Positions 53,469 to 61,698 of a DNA stretch of 64,000 nucleotides are shown piece by piece; within the stretch, counting starts at the first letter, position 1; the number at the start of each line of letters is the position of its first letter. Location of the stretch: positions 1 to 64,000 of the forward strand of contig NZ_CDBW01000039.1 in the NCBI RefSeq assembly GCF_000820145.1, written 5' to 3'. The notes below the pieces were generated by a model. The model searched no databases, was not told the origin of the DNA, and saw only the letters and a list, made by a program, of their open reading frames with translations. The translations under genes and the position numbers were made by a program. The DNA comes from Aeromonas sobria (GTDB lineage Bacteria > Pseudomonadota > Gammaproteobacteria > Enterobacterales > Aeromonadaceae).

Positions 53469-53776
53469 TCGTTTATACCTACATTAACGTGTGTTTTACT
53501 CCATCATTCAATCCATGCTGGAGTCACAGCCTGATATAATGAAGCGAGATGTCACGCAGTCACTTTTTCGTGGAAAACTCTTTTCATCAAGCCAATGAAA
53601 ATAACTATCCCATGAAGATCAACATGCGAATAACTTTTGTTTTAAAGCAAAGATTCAACATCGATTCTGGAGTAGTTCCCGCCACCCCAGCATCTCTAAC
53701 GCGGCTGATTTACATCCCTGTAATGCGTGCTAGAAATCATGCATTCATCTTTGCTTGGCGAACAAATTAACGACAC

Positions 53777-53804
53777 ATTTGATACACATCAAATACATTT
53801 TGAT
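53777..53804. promoter_or_regulatory. Overlapping dyads upstream of the fimbrial operon
   Basis: ATTTGAT (53777-53783) and ATCAAAT (53788-53794) form a perfect dyad with a 4-base spacer. A further TTTGAT (53799-53804) pairs with the same ATCAAA. Three half-sites in 28 bp look like a regulator-binding cluster, about 310 bp from the pilin start. The surrounding DNA (53469-54250) is AT-rich and holds no convincing gene. Confidence 0.45.
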
Positions 53805-54271
53805 TTTTATAAATTTTTTTATAAACACATAAAAATCAGCAGCTTATGAAATAAAGCTGACATATTAAAATAATAGAAAACCATCAGGAATGACATAAAG
53901 ACATCCGTGACACCTTATGTCATCACATGCGAGTAATAACGCCACCTGCTTTTTGCACAAGAGCAACATAAAGGACTATCTCTATCGACTCAGAATGGTG
54001 GTTTTTATCATGCCAGGCAATCAGGCAATCAGGCAATTAAATCATTGTAGAATGGTCTATACACAAATGGACTGCTGCTATATTCGACCTTTAGCATAGG
54101 CATCAAGAATAAACAAAAGTGATATAAATCAAGTCTCGCCAGTAATGTTCACAGCCAAAAATTGAGGCCACAAATATATAGAAGTTATTAATTACGCAGA
54201 CTGACCGTAATCCATCTCTCATGATTTTTATGTCGATTGATTTCTCAAAGTGGAGTGTTATCATCTAAACA

Positions 54272-54358
54272 TAGAGTAAAGGGCAAACCGGTCGAAAGGT
54301 CGGGACGCAAAGCCACCGGTCTAAGGGTTTTGATACCTAAGACAGCGGAGCTGCCATC
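54272..54358 (+). ncRNA. c-di-GMP-I (GEMM-I) riboswitch aptamer
   Basis: The segment reproduces the GEMM-I core: GGGCAAACC (54281-54289), a stem capped by a GAAA tetraloop (GGTCGAAAGGTC), then GGGACGCAAAGCC, and a second stem region with CCTAAG and CAGC-GGA-GCTG before GCC. These are the blocks that hold the G, A and C contacts to c-di-GMP in the V. cholerae Vc2 aptamer. It lies about 90 nt upstream of a small secreted pilin-like gene, on the same strand. Confidence 0.93.
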
Positions 54359-54407
54359 TGAGAAGAGTTATGTCATTGCCAATTTATGGCATTACTCTTT
54401 GATTGCG

Positions 54408-54441
54408 TTGCCCTTTTCGTACAACACCTGTGACGAAAAGG
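54408..54441 (+). promoter_or_regulatory. Riboswitch expression platform sequestering the ribosome site
   Basis: CCTTTTCGT (54412-54420) pairs perfectly with ACGAAAAGG (54433-54441), which holds the AAAAGGA ribosome site of the gene at 54450. The overlapping TTGCCCTTT (54408-54416) is instead complementary to AAAGGGCAA (54278-54286) in the aptamer. The two pairings exclude each other, so c-di-GMP binding should favour the hairpin and reduce translation. The pairing is seen in sequence; the direction of control is inference. Confidence 0.7.
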
Positions 54442-54449
54442 ACATAGAT

Positions 54450-54767
54450 ATGAAAGCTCAACACACCGCCTCCCGTTTAGTCCGTAAAACAGTTCTCTCT
54501 GTATGCACTACCTTGCTGCTTGGCACCTCTTTGTTGCCATCCACCGCTTCTGCTGCTGATGGCTCAGTGACGTTCACTGGCGCTATCTACGAATCTCCAT
54601 GTGATTTTTCCGACAGCAGCGTGACCTGCTATTCAGGCATCAACAAGCAGACCATGCCCTTGGCTCACTTGCAGCAAGCCGGCCAAATCAGCTCAATTAG
54701 CAGCACTATCAGCTACAAAGTGGCAAACGCCAGCAACATGGCGATCGTGACCGTTAGCTATCTCTGA
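54450..54767 (+). CDS. Short secreted pilin-like protein under riboswitch control
   Basis: 105 residues from ATG 54450, with AAAAGGA upstream. The signal peptide runs to ASA (MKAQHTASRLVRKTVLSVCTTLLLGTSLLPSTASA). The mature ~70 residues begin ADGSVTFTGAIYESPCDFS, like the N-terminal strand and first Cys of type 1 pilins, with a second Cys in SVTCYSG, and end NMAIVTVSYL, like the pilin terminal strand. The middle of the Ig-like fold is missing. It could be a mini-pilin, a stopper or decoy subunit. It diverges from the fimbrial operon. Confidence 0.8.
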   Translation: MKAQHTASRLVRKTVLSVCTTLLLGTSLLPSTASAADGSVTFTGAIYESPCDFSDSSVTCYSGINKQTMPLAHLQQAGQISSISSTISYKVANASNMAIVTVSYL

Positions 54768-54770
54768 TGC

Positions 54771-54811
54771 TTCATCTGTAGTTTCGCTGGCATTGGCGCG
54801 AAACAGATGAA
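54771..54811 (+). terminator. Hairpin after the mini-pilin gene
   Basis: TTCATCTG and GTTTCGC (54771-54787) pair with GCGAAAC and AGATGAA (54798-54811), with a small internal bulge. No T run follows, so it may be a stability element rather than a true terminator. From here to 55236 no gene is seen. Confidence 0.5.
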
Positions 54812-55236
54812 CAGGTGGTGTTGAAAAAGCTCTTATCAGGTCGCCTGTGCTACCCATACCGGCGGCCTATACCAGCTCACCCCAGTCATCACGACCAAAA
54901 TAACTTCATCTCTGATTGGGTAAGATGCCCTCGCCGGTTCAGCTGATGCTGTTTAAGCCCTTGGGACATCCCGCTTTTCTCTTACCATTTGCTGCATATC
55001 TCGTATTGATGAAATGAGATCGGACACGCACTTTACACAACGAACTGCTTCCTGAATAAAGTCGCATGTGAGCCCTCACTACGGCACCAGGAGGTCAGAA
55101 TCCGCAAGCATACAAATCAACGCCATCTCATTGATTTATATGTCATTTAAAAAACCGTTGATATCCCTTTGGAACCCTGTAGATTGCCTTGCGATTACTC
55201 GCAAGACAATACACAAACAACAACAAAGGGATAAAA

Positions 55237-57996
55237 ATGAACCGTTCGGGTACCGGGTGGCTGCTGCTGGCAGGCCCCCTGCTTTTGGCTACATCCTCGG
55301 CGCAAGCCAACTACTCCCCCAATGACTGGCGACAGTATCAGCTGACTGGCGAATCGAGCCGGCAACTGGCCGCTCGCATCACCGAAATCACCTACGAACT
55401 CAAGGCTCGCAGCAGCAACACGCCCTATCAGCAGCTTCGGGTCTACCGCCGCTTCGACTGGCAGAGCAGCGATCTCGGCGCACTGGCCGAACAGCAGTGT
55501 GGCGAGCCGCAGCTCAAGGTGGATGCGGGCTGGCAGATCCGCTTCGTTCGCTGTGAAGATCGGATTCCGGCGGGCAAGCTCATACCCGCCAGCAGTTATG
55601 ACTTCGGTTACGGCCTCAAGCAGGGTCGCTGGGAGCAGCTGGCAGGCACGCCGACCGCCCAGCGGCAGGATCGTCTGCCGCTGCCGCAAGCCATCATCTT
55701 GGGTCAGAGTGAAAGGGTGCTGGATCGCTGCGAACTCAACGCGCAAGGCCGCTGCGCCGAGTCTGAGTGGCACTATCAGCCGCAGGATTGGCAGCAGTTG
55801 CAGGTACTTGAAGAGACCCCCAGCGAGCGGGATGGCCGGCTGGAGCAGATCTTCTTCCGTCTGCAGCCGATTGCAGGCAGCCAGGCTGCCGCTCAGGTAA
55901 GCGAGATCCACGTCTGGCGTCGCTATCAGTGGCAGCTGGATCAACTGACCCCGCAGCAGGAGTGTGATGAGCCGCAGGAGCGCAAGGAGGGGAGCAACAC
56001 CATCCGCTATCGCATCTGCCGTCAGGTGATCCCCGCAGGCAGCGAGGTTCAGGTAACGCTGCAAGATAGCGGCTACCAATACCCGGTCGCAGGCGTTGAG
56101 TGGCAACCCCTGCCAGAGAGCAAAGAGTGGCAGGAGAGCCGGGTGCTCAATCGCCCCATAGTGCTGGCCAGCAAGGAGGAGCAACTGGAGTGCCGCCGCG
56201 CCAACGGTCGCCTCTGCTCCGAGCCCGAGCAGCCCGATGTGGATCTGCTCGATAGCGATGCGGCTAAACTGGTGGCTGACGTGAGCGGCCAGAACAGTCC
56301 TGCCTGGCAGGCGGATTACGGCCACGATGACGCCAAGCTGATGGCGGTGGTGCGCGGCATGCGAGCCCTGCTGGCGGCCAACCAGCCGACCCATCCGGCA
56401 ATGGACAAGCTGCTCTACTATGTGCGCGCCCACAACTACCACGGCGGCGTTGGCAAAGAGAGTGATCAGGTCGCCCGGGCACTGGCCGGAGTGATGATTG
56501 ATCTGCTCAACCACCCCCTGCTGCTGGGAGCCGAACCGCAGGATCAGGCAGGTACAGTGCTGGAAGCCTGGAGCGTGGCGGCGCAGGGACAACTTGGACA
56601 AGCCGCCTTCCGTCAGAGTGCCGCCCCAATGCTGGCCCAGCTCAACCAGGCGCTTAACTATGCGGTGCAACATGCGGCGCAAATCAATGGCCACAAACCC
56701 TGGGCCGATGGTCTGTTCGAGCTGCTCAATCTGGTCGATCAGAGCGCCTCTTACGGCCAGCAGGCAGACTTCAGTGCGGCGGTGCTGCAACAGGAGGCGG
56801 CATTGCGCCAGAGCCTGCTGCAACTGGGCCTGAGCGAACTGGCCCTCTGGAAACAGCGCGACGGCTCACGGGATCTGTTTATCTTCAACAACATCCTCGA
56901 TGCCCATAGCCGTCTCTACCAGATGATGCTCTACCTCCATCACACCAGCCCGGATAAGGCGATCGCCTATCGCCAGCAGCTGGATCGCGATGTCATCACC
57001 ATCATGCGCCAGCAGGGGCTGGTCCCGGGTGGCCAACATCCGGCAGCCATGTTGGAAGAGGTCTCCCTGACCCTCTCCAGCTATTACCTGACCTACACAG
57101 ATCGCACCAGCGAAGCCTGCGTCAGCGGCGAGTTCGCCGGGCTCTGCACCCCGATCCGCATGGAAGATATTCTGTCGTTCGAACACACCTGCTCGCCCAC
57201 CCTGCGTCTGCGCGCCCAGGATCTGACCCAGGCTCAGGCCGAAGGGATCTGCCGTGAGCTGGGTGACGAAGAGCAGCGCTTCCACCAGCAGATGGAAACT
57301 GGCGAGCAACCGGTGGTCGATGATCACAACGAGGCGCTGGAGCTGGTGATCTTCAACTCCTCTGCCGACTGGGGCCGCTACGGCAGCGCGCTGTTTGGCG
57401 TCTCCACCGACAATGGCGGCATCTATATCGAGGGGGATCCAGCTCGCCCCGGCAATCAGGCGCGCTTCTTCGCCTATGAGGCGGAGTGGAAGCGCCCTGC
57501 CTTCCAGGTGTGGAACCTGCGCCACGAGTACGTTCACTATCTGGATGGCCGCTTCAACCAGTACGGCAGCTTCGGCCACTATCCGCTCAACCGCACCACC
57601 TGGTGGTCAGAGGGGATTGCAGAGTACATCGCCCACGGCCAGTGCTTTGCCCGGGGTCTGGATAACGTGGCAAACCGCCCCGCCAACCAGCGCCCGACAC
57701 TGGCGGCGATCCTCCACCTCGATTACGAGCAGGGAGGGGAGATGGTCTACTCCTGGTCCTATACCGTGCACCGCTTCCTTAACGACACCGGTCGCGGCGC
57801 CAGCTGGCTGACGCTGGCACAGGCGCTGCGCAATCCGGATCAAAAGCAGGCGATGAGCGACTTTGAAGGGGAGCTGGACCGGCTGATCGCCAACGACAGC
57901 GATGCCTATCAGGCGTGGCTGAGCCGGGATCTGTTGCCATGGTGGCAAGCCAACAAGGAGTCTGACATCTGCAAGGGCAATGATTCGGCCCACTGA
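55237..57996 (+). CDS. Secreted M9-family collagenase-like metalloprotease
   Basis: 919 residues from ATG 55237, with AAAGGG upstream. The signal peptide is MNRSGTGWLLLAGPLLLATSSAQA. Two related domains follow: NDWRQYQLTGES...GRWEQL (residues ~27-140) and QDWQQLQVLEET...VEWQPL (~180-300). A long helical activator region leads to the peptidase domain, with zinc motif H763-E-Y-V-H767 and the third ligand E796 in SEGIAEYIA. Vibrio and Aeromonas collagenases share this layout. It is likely exported by type II secretion and cleaves collagen or gelatin. Confidence 0.88.
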   Translation: MNRSGTGWLLLAGPLLLATSSAQANYSPNDWRQYQLTGESSRQLAARITEITYELKARSSNTPYQQLRVYRRFDWQSSDLGALAEQQCGEPQLKVDAGWQIRFVRCEDRIPAGKLIPASSYDFGYGLKQGRWEQLAGTPTAQRQDRLPLPQAIILGQSERVLDRCELNAQGRCAESEWHYQPQDWQQLQVLEETPSERDGRLEQIFFRLQPIAGSQAAAQVSEIHVWRRYQWQLDQLTPQQECDEPQERKEGSNTIRYRICRQVIPAGSEVQVTLQDSGYQYPVAGVEWQPLPESKEWQESRVLNRPIVLASKEEQLECRRANGRLCSEPEQPDVDLLDSDAAKLVADVSGQNSPAWQADYGHDDAKLMAVVRGMRALLAANQPTHPAMDKLLYYVRAHNYHGGVGKESDQVARALAGVMIDLLNHPLLLGAEPQDQAGTVLEAWSVAAQGQLGQAAFRQSAAPMLAQLNQALNYAVQHAAQINGHKPWADGLFELLNLVDQSASYGQQADFSAAVLQQEAALRQSLLQLGLSELALWKQRDGSRDLFIFNNILDAHSRLYQMMLYLHHTSPDKAIAYRQQLDRDVITIMRQQGLVPGGQHPAAMLEEVSLTLSSYYLTYTDRTSEACVSGEFAGLCTPIRMEDILSFEHTCSPTLRLRAQDLTQAQAEGICRELGDEEQRFHQQMETGEQPVVDDHNEALELVIFNSSADWGRYGSALFGVSTDNGGIYIEGDPARPGNQARFFAYEAEWKRPAFQVWNLRHEYVHYLDGRFNQYGSFGHYPLNRTTWWSEGIAEYIAHGQCFARGLDNVANRPANQRPTLAAILHLDYEQGGEMVYSWSYTVHRFLNDTGRGASWLTLAQALRNPDQKQAMSDFEGELDRLIANDSDAYQAWLSRDLLPWWQANKESDICKGNDSAH

Positions 57997-58012
57997 ACCA
58001 TCATAACGACGC

Positions 58013-58041
58013 GAGGGGCAGCCACGGCTGCTCCTCTTTTT
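58013..58041 (+). terminator. Terminator of the collagenase gene
   Basis: GAGGGGCAGCC (58013-58023) pairs, with one wobble, with GGCTGCTCCTC (58026-58036), then five T. Confidence 0.9.
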
Positions 58042-58182
58042 CCCGACGTATTAGCCAGCTCATCTGATGCGGCAACCTCTGCCCGAAAGAGCGGTACCCA
58101 CTCATCAAGCCTGACGCCGGCGGCCGAGTTGTAATAGAATGGCGATAGCCACTCCTCACCTCAGATCCTGACCGCACCGCGC

Positions 58183-59100
58183 ATGAAGAAGTTTGCCAAA
58201 ATCCTCCTCGCCTGCCTTGTTTTGCTGCTGGCACTGATTGCTTCGCTGCTGGCCTATAGCGAGTGGATCGTCTCGGATGCCCGTCACTACACCTACGATC
58301 AGGTGGAGCAGGTGCCCTACAACCGGGTTGCGGTGGTGCTGGGCACCTCCAAATATCTCTCCGGTGGCGGCCCCAACCACTACTTCAAATACCGCATCAA
58401 GGCGGCGGCCGAGCTCTACAACGATGCCAAGGTGGACTTCATTATCGTATCCGGTGACAACGCCACCGTGCAGTACAACGAGCCGCGCCAGATGCGGCGA
58501 GCCCTGATCAAAGCGGGCATTCCCGCCTCTGCCATCTATATGGATTTTGCCGGATTCCGCACCCTCGACTCTGTAGTGCGAGCCAAAGAAGTATTCGGTC
58601 AGGATCGTTTTACCGTGGTCTCTCAGGGCTTTCATAACGAACGCGCCATTTTTATCGCCCGTCATTTTGGTATCGACGCGGTCGGCTTCAATGCCGAGGA
58701 CCCCAGTGCTTATCAGGGGATCCGCACCCGGGTACGGGAAGTCTTTGCCCGCCTGATGGGGCTGCTCGACCTCTATGTTCTGGACAAGGGACCCAAGTTT
58801 CTCGGGGAGCCGGTGCCCATCGGTCTGCCGGTGCCTTGTAAATCTCTGAGCACCATCGGCAGCCTGCAACCCTGCCTCAAACAGCCCAAACCGGCCGTGG
58901 CTGAGATCAAGCCAACTGCTGTACCCGCAGCAGTTGCAGTCACTGAACCGGTCACACCGGCAGTATCAGCAACGGCAGCGCCTGAACAGGTCACGCCCGT
59001 CAAACCAGTAATTGAAGCCGCCGCCAAGCCCCCCACTGCGACTTTGCCAACATTGCCGGTGGAGCCCTCCGCCGCCAGCGCCAGCGTGCCCGCCCAATAA
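58183..59100 (+). CDS. sanA: SanA-like membrane protein (DUF218) with an extended Pro/Ala tail
   Basis: 305 residues. One N-terminal membrane helix (ILLACLVLLLALIASLLAYS) is followed by a DUF218 domain: RVAVVLGTSKYLSGGGPNHY, KVDFIIVSGDNATVQYNEP, YMDFAGFRTLDSVVRAKEVFG and VVSQGFHNERAIFIA. In E. coli SanA affects envelope permeability to vancomycin and may act on envelope precursors. The C-terminal ~75 residues, rich in Pro, Ala, Val and Thr, exceed E. coli SanA (239 aa) and are probably a disordered periplasmic tail. Confidence 0.88.
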   Translation: MKKFAKILLACLVLLLALIASLLAYSEWIVSDARHYTYDQVEQVPYNRVAVVLGTSKYLSGGGPNHYFKYRIKAAAELYNDAKVDFIIVSGDNATVQYNEPRQMRRALIKAGIPASAIYMDFAGFRTLDSVVRAKEVFGQDRFTVVSQGFHNERAIFIARHFGIDAVGFNAEDPSAYQGIRTRVREVFARLMGLLDLYVLDKGPKFLGEPVPIGLPVPCKSLSTIGSLQPCLKQPKPAVAEIKPTAVPAAVAVTEPVTPAVSATAAPEQVTPVKPVIEAAAKPPTATLPTLPVEPSAASASVPAQ

Positions 59101-59105
59101 CAAGA

Positions 59106-59135
59106 CAAACGACCCGCCAGTTGGCGGGTCGTTTG
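59106..59135. terminator. Bidirectional terminator between sanA and sodA
   Basis: CAAACGACCCGCCA (59106-59119), 2-base loop, and its complement at 59122-59135. Only GTTTGG follows, so it is a moderate terminator. Confidence 0.7.
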
Positions 59136-59205
59136 GTATTGCATGCACTGCCGATTGCGGCTGCGCTCTTGTACCGCTCAATACCACATCTCTATTACGG
59201 CCAGA

Positions 59206-59820
59206 TCAGCCTCGCGCAGCCTGATAGCGACGAGCCACCTCGGTCCAATCTACCACCTGATAGAAAGCCGCGATGTAATCCGGACGTTTGTTCTGGTACT
59301 TGAGGTAGTAGGCATGCTCCCACACATCCAGCCCCAGGATCGGGGTATGGCCATGCATCAGGGGGCTATCCTGATTGGCACTGCTCTCCACCTGCAATCT
59401 GCCTGCCTTGTCCACCACCAACCAGGCCCAGCCGCTGCCAAAGCGACTCAGGGCTGCCTGAGTGAAGGCCTGCTTGAAGGCATCGAAGCCACCCAACTCC
59501 CGCTCGATGGCCAGAGCCAGTTCGCCACTCGGCTCACCGCCACCCTGCGGGCTCATTACCAGCCAGAACAGGGAGTGGTTGGCATGGCCGCCGCCGTGAT
59601 TACGCACCGCCCCCTGCTGCGTGGCTGGCAGGGTAGCGAAGCGGCGCAGCAGCTCATCAACCGGCAGTTCGGCCAGCTCCGGCGTACCTTCCAGCGAGGC
59701 GTTGAGGTTGTTGATATAGGTCTGGTGATGACGGCTGTGGTGGATCTCCATGGTCAGGGCATCGATATGGGGTTCCAGTGCGTCATAGGCATAGTTCAGG
59801 GCTGGCAAGGTATGGCTCAT
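59206..59820 (-). CDS. sodA: Superoxide dismutase [Mn]
   Basis: 204 residues from ATG 59820 (MSHTLPALNYAYDALEPHID). Metal ligands are H27, H82 (GGGHANHSLFW), D165 and H169 (LGLDVWEHAYYL). The Mn type is supported by the GGHANHSLFW block and Q150 in ANQDSP near the active site. It converts superoxide to peroxide in the cytoplasm. It lies 17 nt behind a TPR-like gene that has a Fur box, so it is probably induced when iron is short. Confidence 0.96.
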   Translation of the reverse strand: MSHTLPALNYAYDALEPHIDALTMEIHHSRHHQTYINNLNASLEGTPELAELPVDELLRRFATLPATQQGAVRNHGGGHANHSLFWLVMSPQGGGEPSGELALAIERELGGFDAFKQAFTQAALSRFGSGWAWLVVDKAGRLQVESSANQDSPLMHGHTPILGLDVWEHAYYLKYQNKRPDYIAAFYQVVDWTEVARRYQAARG

Positions 59821-59837
59821 GATTACCTCTGGTCGGA

Positions 59838-60263
59838 TTAATGGAGTCGGGATGAAGATTCGCTCTGGCACAGACATTGGCCAAGCGAGCAGATGATCGC
59901 GGCATTGCTGCCGTGGCGCTGAACGAACGTCAGCAACTCGGCACGAGTAGTGCGGGTGTGGCGCAAGGCCGCCTCCCGCAAACGGGGTGAGGTCGCGGGG
60001 GAGTGACAGGTTGCCAGCAGGCAGTCGTGGACATAGCAGAGCTGGTCGGCAGCGCGATCGGGCAGGGTCATGGCTACCAGCAGATCCGCCAGATTGTGAT
60101 GGGCGACCACCAGTGCCGCCACCGCCTCATCGGCATCGTGCCACCGGGCCAGTTGCTGGCGTGCCAGCCAGAGCGCTTGCTGATAATGGGCCAGCGCCTG
60201 ATGGTATTCGCCACAGTCAAACAGCCGGTTGCCCTCTCTGGTCTGCTGTTTCCAGTGAGTCAT
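59838..60263 (-). CDS. TPR-like protein upstream of sodA
   Basis: 141 residues from ATG 60263, with GAAGGTGG upstream; an earlier start at 60326 is possible. Two helical repeats of TPR type (GNRLFDCGEYHQALAHYQQAL, then VVAHHNLADLLVAMTLPDRAA) and three or four cysteines near the end. No enzyme motif. Small proteins in front of sodA occur in Pseudomonas (fumC-orfX-sodA), and this may be an analogue. Function unknown; co-regulated with sodA by position. Confidence 0.7.
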   Translation of the reverse strand: MTHWKQQTREGNRLFDCGEYHQALAHYQQALWLARQQLARWHDADEAVAALVVAHHNLADLLVAMTLPDRAADQLCYVHDCLLATCHSPATSPRLREAALRHTRTTRAELLTFVQRHGSNAAIICSLGQCLCQSESSSRLH

Positions 60264-60333
60264 GCTGCTGCCACCTTCGGTCGACTCGACCCACCCTTTC
60301 ACCCAGGTTGCTGTCATATCCGCCACGCCAATA

Positions 60334-60352
60334 AATGATAATAATTATCATT
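60334..60352 (-). promoter_or_regulatory. Fur box upstream of the TPR-sodA operon
   Basis: AATGATAATAATTATCATT is a near-perfect 19-bp dyad matching the GATAATGATAATCATTATC consensus. It lies 70 bp before the TPR gene start, in the promoter position. Confidence 0.85.
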
Positions 60353-60410
60353 ACATGACTTGTATCCGGGAAACAAGAGAGAATCACATCACGGCACGCG
60401 GCCAAAACAG

Positions 60411-60441
60411 AACGGCCACTCCCTGGCAGGGAGTGGCCGTT
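60411..60441 (-). terminator. cheV terminator
   Basis: A 15-bp stem, AACGGCCACTCCCTG (60411-60425) against 60427-60441. Read on the minus strand it ends in CTGTTTT, after the cheV stop. Confidence 0.8.
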
Positions 60442-60477
60442 TGATCCGCCCGATCAGTAAATGGCCAGAATGGCTGG

Positions 60478-61494
60478 TCAGATATTGTTGGCAGGGGAAG
60501 GAGGGGCAATCCCCAGCAACATATGATCCATCATCCCTACCATGCGGCCAATCTCAGGCTTGGTAATGGTATCGTTGGCACCCAGTTGCAGCGCCTTCTG
60601 ACGGTTATCATCGCTCATCAGGGAGGAGAACATCACGATGGGCATCTCCTTGTAGGAGGGGGTATCCCGCAGCCGTTTGAGCAGATGCATACCGTCCATC
60701 CGCGGCATCTCCACATCGGTGATCACCGCGTTGACGAAGCCAGACACCGGCATCCTCTCCTCCTGGGCCAGACGGTCGAAATCCGTCAGCATCTCCAACC
60801 CCTCCCCCCCATCCTTGGCCGTTATCACGTTGAAGCCAGCGGTACGCAGGGTGGTCTCGATCATCTTGCGGATAAAGGCCGAGTCGTCCACTACCAGAAT
60901 GGTCTTGCCCTGACGCAGTGCCATCATGCGATCGTCGATGAGCACCTTGCGATCCTGGGTAACGTCGTACTTCTCCATGCTGAGCTCGGGATTGATGTCG
61001 GCGATGATCTTCTCGAAATCGAGGATCATAATGAGGTTGCCATCGCGCCTGACCACCGCCACCACGCAGTCGTTCTCCCCCGCCTCCAGAAACTGGCTGG
61101 GGGACTCCACATCCTCCCAGGAGACCCGGTGAATCCTGCTGACGCTGTCGATAAGGAAGCCGTTGGCCATCTTGTTGAAGTCGGTGACGATCACCACCTT
61201 GTGGCTGGGATCCGGGTTGGTCTTGATACCAAGCCAACCCGCCAGATCCACCAGCGGGATCAGGCGCTCCCGCAGGGAGAACACCCCCACCATATGGCGC
61301 TGGGCATTGGGGTAATCGGTGGTATCCGGCACCCGGATCACCTCGCGCACCTTGGCGACGTTGATCCCGTAATAGGCGGTCTTTTCACGCCCGTCCGGTA
61401 ACTGCTTCTTGAGGTGAAACTCAATGATCTCGAGCTCGTTGGTGCCACTCTCGGTCAGGATGGATTTACGCTCTTCCCCGTCTTTGGACATCAT
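60478..61494 (-). CDS. cheV: Chemotaxis coupling/response protein CheV
   Basis: 338 residues from ATG 61494, preceded by GAGAGT. The N-terminal CheW domain (YYGINVAKVREVIRVPDTTDYP, GVFSLRERLIPLVDLAGWLG) is followed by a receiver domain (ILVVDDSAFIRKMIETTL, phospho-acceptor Asp in ITDVEMPRMDG, and conserved Lys in NDTITKPE). CheV links chemoreceptors to CheA and is phosphorylated for adaptation. It is monocistronic here, away from a che cluster. Confidence 0.92.
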   Translation of the reverse strand: MMSKDGEERKSILTESGTNELEIIEFHLKKQLPDGREKTAYYGINVAKVREVIRVPDTTDYPNAQRHMVGVFSLRERLIPLVDLAGWLGIKTNPDPSHKVVIVTDFNKMANGFLIDSVSRIHRVSWEDVESPSQFLEAGENDCVVAVVRRDGNLIMILDFEKIIADINPELSMEKYDVTQDRKVLIDDRMMALRQGKTILVVDDSAFIRKMIETTLRTAGFNVITAKDGGEGLEMLTDFDRLAQEERMPVSGFVNAVITDVEMPRMDGMHLLKRLRDTPSYKEMPIVMFSSLMSDDNRQKALQLGANDTITKPEIGRMVGMMDHMLLGIAPPSPANNI

Positions 61495-61698
61495 GGTGAC
61501 TCTCATTCTGGTTGCGCGGGCAGCACACCGCTGCGGTTTTCTCTCAGTATAGGAATGGATCCGCCTAGACCGGAGAGATCCGCACAACTTAGCCTTGATA
61601 GCTACTTGATCCCGCGAGCAAAAAGGAACGTAACAGCGATGGAGAGTACAAAGATGCGATGGTGAAGGTCACCACCTCAGTCGAAACAGGAGCAGAAT

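Noticed and set aside
53549..53770. 73-codon ORF upstream of the major pilin
   Set aside because: No ribosome site and no protein-like pattern in AT-rich promoter DNA.
53917..54099. 60-codon ORF in the fimbrial intergenic region
   Set aside because: No ribosome site and unlikely composition; treated as non-coding.
54237..54449. N-terminal extension of the mini-pilin through the riboswitch
   Set aside because: The open frame runs over the conserved aptamer; the signal peptide and ribosome site place the start at 54450.
55195..56823. 542-codon minus-strand open frame opposite the collagenase gene
   Set aside because: Antisense shadow of the collagenase; Leu/Gln-rich nonsense with no start signal.
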